In this document: positions 27,955 to 31,974 of the stretch, piece after piece
How the letters are laid out: the number at the start of each line of letters is the position of its first letter
How positions within the stretch are numbered: position 1 is the stretch's first letter
IMG/VR virus record: IMGVR_UViG_3300042455_000490
Location: 1 to 31,974 of that record
Length of the DNA stretch: 31,974 nucleotides
Reading direction: 5' to 3' (one strand)
From: a virus
Program-made: the position numbers and the translations under genes
The notes under the pieces: generated by a model
Databases searched by the model: none
What the model was told of the DNA's origin: nothing
Seen by the model: only the letters and a program-made list of their open reading frames with translations

Positions 27955-28584
27955 CTATTTCCAAAGTACTTGACCAAAGTTTTCTGGTATAATATTAAAA
28001 TAATCACACTTATACTTGCTTTGTGGAAACCATGCTAGATGATGCCATTCATCTTTCCTGGCCAACATCTGTTTGGCTGCGTATTCCCAATCAATGTTTA
28101 GAAATTTGTTTTGATATAGTTGTCTATACTCTTCTATTACTGCTGGCTCTGTGTTATCATATTCCCAGTGTAATACTTCAAAGATAGTACCGTCCGGCTG
28201 TATATATTCCACACAAAGATCTAAACCAAATCTTGGACGCTGTTGTAAAACTCTATGTATTCTAGGATCCTGTTGGGCTAGATTCCATAAAAATTCTGCA
28301 GCCTCTCCATCATAGGCTCTTCTGTAAAGAATGAAACTGTGATTTAGAATAACTCCAGATTTTGTAATAGGCTGAGCTAACCAATCTGTTTTTTGTGTAA
28401 GATAGTCTTCTCGATAAAAAACACCATTATTGGCTCTTATTAATTCTATTTCTAACTCAGTCAACCCAAAACCATTAGGGTCAAAGTCAAGCGTAGGGTC
28501 ATCGCTGAGTACATCAATAGAGCAGGGGTTAGAGTAGAAAGCATTTGTTTCTACTCTATCATATTTAACAAATAAATTGTTCAT
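27955..28584 (-). CDS. Unknown 209-aa protein
   Basis: A soluble, acidic, aromatic-rich protein of mixed fold (LTELEIELIRANNGVFY, SFILYRRAYDGEAAEFLWNL, FEVLHWEYDNTEPAVIEEYRQLY) with no signal peptide or membrane segment. I cannot name a family. Its ATG overlaps the stop of a seven-codon ORF with a perfect ribosome site, so its own translation may depend on that ORF. It ends close to the nuclease promoter. Confidence 0.62.
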   Translation of the reverse strand: MNNLFVKYDRVETNAFYSNPCSIDVLSDDPTLDFDPNGFGLTELEIELIRANNGVFYREDYLTQKTDWLAQPITKSGVILNHSFILYRRAYDGEAAEFLWNLAQQDPRIHRVLQQRPRFGLDLCVEYIQPDGTIFEVLHWEYDNTEPAVIEEYRQLYQNKFLNIDWEYAAKQMLARKDEWHHLAWFPQSKYKCDYFNIIPENFGQVLWK

Positions 28585-28604
28585 TTTTTACGACGTTCAA
28601 ACAT
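28581..28604 (-). CDS. Seven-codon leader ORF (MFERRKK)
   Basis: AAAGGAGAAAACCT precedes an ATG that opens MFERRKK and stops at a TGA overlapping the next ATG (ATGA). The following gene has no ribosome site of its own, so this mini-ORF probably delivers ribosomes to it by reinitiation. The peptide is too short to classify; two Arg and two Lys codons in a row may also slow ribosomes. Confidence 0.55.
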   Translation of the reverse strand: MFERRKK

Positions 28605-28630
28605 AGGTTTTCTCCTTTCAATTTACTTAG

Positions 28631-29035
28631 TTATTTTACAATAGGTCCGCCTGTGATCCAGGCTTCGCAGCTACGTGTTCCTGCACATTTGAAATGCAGT
28701 AGATTGCAGTAGCCTAGGTCTGCTGCTTCACGAGTCTTTTCTGCTTCGTATGCTTCTTTGCCCATGCCGTCGTGTATGCACTTGTACATTGCATCTGTGA
28801 TGTTGAATGCCGCACAATTACCACAGGTCATTGTCTTGGCGGTCTTTTCCGTTATGTTCCATTGCTTGGCACTGTCTTTCCAATAGTCGCCTGGCTCATC
28901 AGGATTGGCAGGACCGTAGTGATGTTTGTCTATAGCCGTCTGTCTATTCTTAACATTTACTTCTAGGTCGTGAGTGGCAATAGGACAGCCTTTGTTGGCT
29001 GCTTCTACGATGTTGATATATTTTCTATAGGTCAT
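28631..29035 (-). CDS. Cysteine-rich conserved phage protein, possible metal or Fe-S binder
   Basis: A 134-aa protein with seven Cys: Cys17, then CGNC (71, 74), Cys86, Cys110, Cys117 and Cys123 in LGYCNLLHFKCAGTRSCEAW. The end resembles small proteins in T4-like cyanophages and the spacing is reminiscent of high-potential iron-sulfur or zinc sites. No enzyme motif is visible. AAGGAAG lies before the ATG. It sits downstream of the tail/adhesin genes and may be a virion protein. Cluster binding is inferred only from the Cys pattern. Confidence 0.68.
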   Translation of the reverse strand: MTYRKYINIVEAANKGCPIATHDLEVNVKNRQTAIDKHHYGPANPDEPGDYWKDSAKQWNITEKTAKTMTCGNCAAFNITDAMYKCIHDGMGKEAYEAEKTREAADLGYCNLLHFKCAGTRSCEAWITGGPIVK

Positions 29036-29048
29036 ATACTTCCTTCAG

Positions 29049-30221
29049 TTAGGGGTTAGCCACTAACAGTATCTCGTAGTTCACAGCCGTTTTACCCGAC
29101 CCTGCTTCGATTGTAGTATACACGTCAGTCTTTTCAGATAATACTATTGGGAATGGGAAGTCGTAGATGTATGTGCTGTTGTCCACAATGGCCACGTGTA
29201 AAACCGTGAATGCTTTATTAAAAGCGCGACGCATAAAGTTTACCACAGTGGCTGCTGTTGAACTGGAATCAAATTTAAACAAGTATCCAGTATAACCTGC
29301 GGGCACAGTATACACTCCTGCTTGTGCTCTACCTCTACCTGCTGACATTTTAGAAACTACGGTGCCAGTGCCTGATGTTACATGAACAGTAATATCACCC
29401 GCATTGGTATTTGCACCATTACACATAATACTATGAATACGCAAGAACTGTTTGGTCGATGTTATCACAGTCCTAGAGTCTGATGCGTCAAGTGTTATCA
29501 CTTCTGTTTGATTGGCATAGTTGGCATCTAGTCCGTCGATGAGTATTGGCATACTTCTGTCAGTGGCATTGTTAGTTGAACTCTTTAGATACAGAGTCTG
29601 TGCTGTTACTAGACTGCTCCAGGGATATGCTGTTCCTGCGCTCCATACAGCATCACCTGCTGATGTGGTGGGATTGTATCCTGTAATTTGTTCTACAGTA
29701 TGCCCAGCAATCAATCCCTGTGTTATCTGCATGGTCCACAACTTGCCTTGAGCACTGCCTCCAATAGTAGTCACACTGCCTGTAACTGTTATTGGATTTC
29801 CTGCGTCGTTTTTAATCTCTACTTCAGGAAGTGAGGCGATACTGACTGGTTGTGTTGCCTGCCAGAATGTACCTGTTACTGCCTGCGTAGCGGGAAAGTT
29901 AGATACTGATACACTACCGTCTACTGTTAAACTACCGTTGTTGTCTGTGACTGCTACAGGTTGATTTACGGTAACTGTGCCGCCTACGGGCAAGTAAGCA
30001 GTGGTCAATACACCGCTGGTGCCTACTTCTGTTATGTGCGTGTGAACAGGATCTTCTGGTGTAGAGTTAACTGTAACTGTGCCAGGAATGTTAACATCAC
30101 CGTTGATATTAATGTCGCTACCGATGTCAACACGCAGAACTGGTTTGCCGTCCGCATTATACTCCATGGCCTGATGCAGGTCATTCAGTCTATAATCTTT
30201 ACTGTCGTGTTCGTAAGTCAT
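29049..30221 (-). CDS. Tail/adhesin structural protein with beta repeats
   Basis: The 390-aa protein has an N-terminal segment with LRVDIGSDININGDVNIPGTVTV, then repeated short strands such as VNQPVAVTDNNG, VDGSVSVSNFPATQAVTG and WQATQPVSIASLP (about 75-130), then a C-terminal globular beta domain. Phage tail fibres and baseplate-linked proteins use such Val/Ser/Thr repeats as beta-spiral shafts. It overlaps the stop of the LamG protein gene by one base. The C-terminal half may be the receptor-binding part; no domain name can be given. Confidence 0.72.
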   Translation of the reverse strand: MTYEHDSKDYRLNDLHQAMEYNADGKPVLRVDIGSDININGDVNIPGTVTVNSTPEDPVHTHITEVGTSGVLTTAYLPVGGTVTVNQPVAVTDNNGSLTVDGSVSVSNFPATQAVTGTFWQATQPVSIASLPEVEIKNDAGNPITVTGSVTTIGGSAQGKLWTMQITQGLIAGHTVEQITGYNPTTSAGDAVWSAGTAYPWSSLVTAQTLYLKSSTNNATDRSMPILIDGLDANYANQTEVITLDASDSRTVITSTKQFLRIHSIMCNGANTNAGDITVHVTSGTGTVVSKMSAGRGRAQAGVYTVPAGYTGYLFKFDSSSTAATVVNFMRRAFNKAFTVLHVAIVDNSTYIYDFPFPIVLSEKTDVYTTIEAGSGKTAVNYEILLVANP

Positions 30222-31174
30222 TATAGTCCGTAGTAGGATTTGGTTGTGTTATAGTTGCTCAGTATCTCAGCATCACTCAATGTTCGACTATAAATCTGTA
30301 TGGCTCCCATGCCGCCGTTGAAGTTGGGGTCTGGAGGATTGCCCCAGTTTGATTTGCCAATATAACAATTGGCTCTGACGCCGGCTACAGGGGCTGCTAC
30401 AGTTCCTGTGCCTGTCAGCACTCCATCTATGAATACTTTTCCCACAGTTCCTGTGGGAGTCCATGTGGCACATACATGATGCCATCCTGTGTTGGCCTGT
30501 AGTTCAACTGTAGATTGAACAGTATCTCCACTTGGGCCAACCCACAACGCAGGCATACCATTTGTGCCTAATGTGGAAGACAACAACACATTGTCCGAGC
30601 CTGCGTCACTGCCAAAGTCTATAATACGGTTCCAGTTAGGTACGCTAATAACATAAACCCAACTTTGAATTGTGTATCCAGCACTGGTAAAGTAAACGCC
30701 TGGTGGGCATTGCGCATATTGTGCGTCTGAACCGTCAAATGCCAATGCTCCGCCTAGGGCCTCACCGTAGGCAATGCCGCCGTAGACTGTGGCGTGATTG
30801 TTGTTGCCGCTGAGATCATACCAAGTAGTTTCTCCAGGTGTTCTTGACCAACTGTTTAAATTACGAGCATCTAAATTTAATACCAGTCCTTCTTCAATAA
30901 CAGTAATGATAGTATCTGGATTCCAAGGACGTCTGTCTAGAAGTCCGCCTGTATTGGGGTTATCAACAACAACATCGCCACTATACTGTGTTGGTAACTG
31001 TGCGACATCGTATATGTTGTTAACGCGATAATAAGGTGCTGTGGGATCTATACTACCAGTAATAGTGCCGTCAAGCGCCACAGTCTTGCCCTGCCTCTTG
31101 GCTGTAGCAATAGCCAGTTTAGCTTCTTGCCTTAACTGTTTAGTTCCCAGTGTTGATATTCCGTTTGTGGCCAT
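30221..31174 (-). CDS. LamG/concanavalin-like lectin-domain virion protein
   Basis: A 317-aa protein with an N-terminal part of about 95 residues (GTKQLRQEAKLAIATAKRQGK helix and GDVVVDNPNTGGLLDRRPWNP) followed by a LamG-like jelly roll: GLVLNLDARN, WYDLSGNNNHATVYGG, LAFDGSD, YTIQSWVYV, WHHVCATW, VFIDGVLTGTG, CYIGKSNW and IYSRTLSDAEI. These lectin-type domains in phage tails bind surface sugars. It probably forms adhesin or fibre tip with the next gene, to which it is coupled by TAATG. The stop of the preceding gene shares one base with its start. Confidence 0.85.
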   Translation of the reverse strand: MATNGISTLGTKQLRQEAKLAIATAKRQGKTVALDGTITGSIDPTAPYYRVNNIYDVAQLPTQYSGDVVVDNPNTGGLLDRRPWNPDTIITVIEEGLVLNLDARNLNSWSRTPGETTWYDLSGNNNHATVYGGIAYGEALGGALAFDGSDAQYAQCPPGVYFTSAGYTIQSWVYVISVPNWNRIIDFGSDAGSDNVLLSSTLGTNGMPALWVGPSGDTVQSTVELQANTGWHHVCATWTPTGTVGKVFIDGVLTGTGTVAAPVAGVRANCYIGKSNWGNPPDPNFNGGMGAIQIYSRTLSDAEILSNYNTTKSYYGL

Positions 31175-31503
31175 TATCTAACTCCGTATTGATATGCCGG
31201 ATATATGCTGGGATGTTCGCCACGGATATCGCTTGGATCTTTAGGTCCGTTAACTCCGCCGCCAGCATCTGTGGTCACAGCGGCAATGTCCGCAACAACT
31301 TCGTTAGGCTCATTAGCAAATGTTGCATCTGTACCTTGACTTATCAGGTCTACTATTTGTTTGAAATGATTGATATCATCTGTGGGCTGTGTTTGTATTT
31401 CTACACTTTGAGGCTCTACTATGGACACAGCCTGTGGTGCTTCTGGTTCTACCATTTTATCTATAACATTCAACAAATCTCTAATTATTTCGGCTGCTCG
31501 CAT
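31174..31503 (-). CDS. Unknown small protein before the lectin protein
   Basis: A 109-aa protein with an N-terminal helix (MRAAEIIRDLLNVIDKMV), an acidic disordered middle rich in Pro, Gln and Val, a second helix (INHFKQIVDLIS) and a Gly/Pro end finishing GVR. Similar N-termini occur in hypothetical virion-linked proteins of T4-like phages. CAAGGATTAATC precedes the ATG and an AATAAATA motif lies 18 nt up. The stop shares one base with the lectin-protein start. Confidence 0.65.
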   Translation of the reverse strand: MRAAEIIRDLLNVIDKMVEPEAPQAVSIVEPQSVEIQTQPTDDINHFKQIVDLISQGTDATFANEPNEVVADIAAVTTDAGGGVNGPKDPSDIRGEHPSIYPAYQYGVR

Positions 31504-31521
31504 GATTAATCCTTGATGCTA

Positions 31522-31529
31522 TATTTATT
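31522..31529 (-). promoter_or_regulatory. Late-promoter-like octamer AATAAATA
   Basis: Minus-strand AATAAATA ends 18 nt before the ATG at 31503, overlapping the end of the TPR gene. Confidence 0.55.
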
Positions 31530-31974
31530 GGTTTACTGGCTGAACACTAGTTAGATAAAAATTAATGTTGGCTTTTAATCTGGGATCTGTAGGATTCAGC
31601 AACATAGCATCAGTGCCGTATTCTACTGCTTTTTCGTATAGCCCCAACCGATAAGCACTGATTGCCGCAAGATCGGGAGTCTTAGCACCCCACACTTCGG
31701 GATCTACTGTGTACACCAATTGCTTATCAGTGATTTTCAAAGCAGACACTGCCGCAGCATAACATTCTTCCCACATGCCCAATCGATAGCAACAATCTGC
31801 TAACTCTACCCAGGGTTCACGTGTGTAAGGTGCTTCTGCAGAAGCCAGTCTAAACCATTTCAGTGCTTCGTCCCATCGACCCAGTTCACTGGCAGCACGA
31901 CCCGCGCATCGCATGGCATAGCATCGTTCATTTTCCCAAGTTGCTTCAGGCATGTCTAGATATTTTTTACAAGC
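31525..31974 (-). CDS. TPR protein, C-terminal part of a gene cut by the window edge
   Basis: The frame is open from the right edge (seven codons before the first ATG at 31953 with no stop), so the true start is outside. The 149 visible residues form tetratricopeptide repeats: AGRAASELGRWDEALKWFRLA, ADCCYRLGMWEECYAAAVSAL and SAYRLGLYEKAVEYGTDAM, each with the Trp/Leu/Gly/Tyr/Ala/Phe spacing of TPR helices. In phages such a C-terminus often follows a family 2 glycosyltransferase domain, and KKYLDMPEATW before it fits that; the catalytic part is not visible here. Confidence 0.75.
   Translation of the reverse strand, partial: ACKKYLDMPEATWENERCYAMRCAGRAASELGRWDEALKWFRLASAEAPYTREPWVELADCCYRLGMWEECYAAAVSALKITDKQLVYTVDPEVWGAKTPDLAAISAYRLGLYEKAVEYGTDAMLLNPTDPRLKANINFYLTSVQPVNQ

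Noticed and set aside
28562-28569. GTTAAATA as a late promoter
   Set aside because: It lies inside the first codons of the 209-aa gene with no start codon at the usual distance; shows that the loose motif also occurs by chance.
1-31974. Prophage attachment sites, transposases or insertion sequences
   Set aside because: No integrase, transposase, flanking inverted repeats or target duplications were found; the gene set is that of a lytic T4-like phage.

Overview
The window looks like a piece of a marine T4-like myovirus (tailed dsDNA phage). It carries a class Ia ribonucleotide reductase pair with glutaredoxin, a PAAR spike-tip protein, a pectate-lyase-like tailspike, a LamG-domain virion protein, a SleB-type endolysin, phage-type Hsp20, DnaK and ribosomal protein bS21. 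Genes are packed head to tail with 1-4 nt stop/start overlaps and almost all lie on the minus strand. No photosystem gene is present. The IscU/IscA pair is of proteobacterial ISC type and the TctC-like binding protein is of a family most abundant in Proteobacteria, so I infer a heterotrophic proteobacterial host rather than a cyanobacterium. This is inference; no host marker such as a tRNA or attachment site was found.

Layout from left to right. 1-4264: metallopeptidase-like fragment, ferredoxin-dependent bilin reductase (PcyX-like), heme oxygenase, ClpS, Hsp20 and DnaK, all read leftward, with late-promoter-like motifs before clpS and dnaK. 4267-6895: an ATGA-coupled operon (DEDDh exonuclease, sulfotransferase-like protein, methyltransferase, TctC/Bug binding protein) behind a consensus sigma-70 promoter. 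6892-8902: bS21, two small unknown proteins and a membrane/coiled-coil protein. 8909-10966: virion-like protein, candidate holin, SleB endolysin, unknown basic protein with its own sigma-70 promoter. 10987-12324: secreted His-rich protein, IscU, IscA and a small acidic protein in one coupled operon. 12343-13260: Hc1-like histone, small membrane protein, 5'(3')-deoxyribonucleotidase. 13274-17919: PAAR, unknown, glutaredoxin, a 56-aa protein, NrdB and NrdA, with early and late promoters. 17929-25764: tailspike, PD-(D/E)XK nuclease and a run of mostly unknown, probably structural proteins. 25788-27383: a plus-strand island with four tiny coupled ORFs, an alpha/beta hydrolase and a small conserved protein, closed by a strong terminator. 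27384-31974: exported nuclease, unknown proteins, Cys-rich protein, tail/adhesin proteins and a TPR protein cut by the window edge.

Two promoter classes can be read. Four early-type promoters have recognisable -35/-10 boxes 17 bp apart before an operon on the minus strand, and two more are on the plus strand. A T4-late-like octamer (NHTAAATA, i.e. TATAAATA, CTAAATA, AATAAATA and relatives) sits 16-26 nt before nine start codons. This suggests that the exonuclease-TctC operon and the plus-strand island are expressed early, nrdAB both early and late, and the chaperone/heme/bilin genes late.

The most interesting biology is a possible heme-to-iron-to-cluster route carried by one phage: heme oxygenase opens heme and frees iron, the bilin reductase removes biliverdin, IscU/IscA build Fe-S clusters, and NrdB (diiron), glutaredoxin and a seven-cysteine protein are possible iron consumers. 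The individual genes are supported by motifs; their joint function is a hypothesis.
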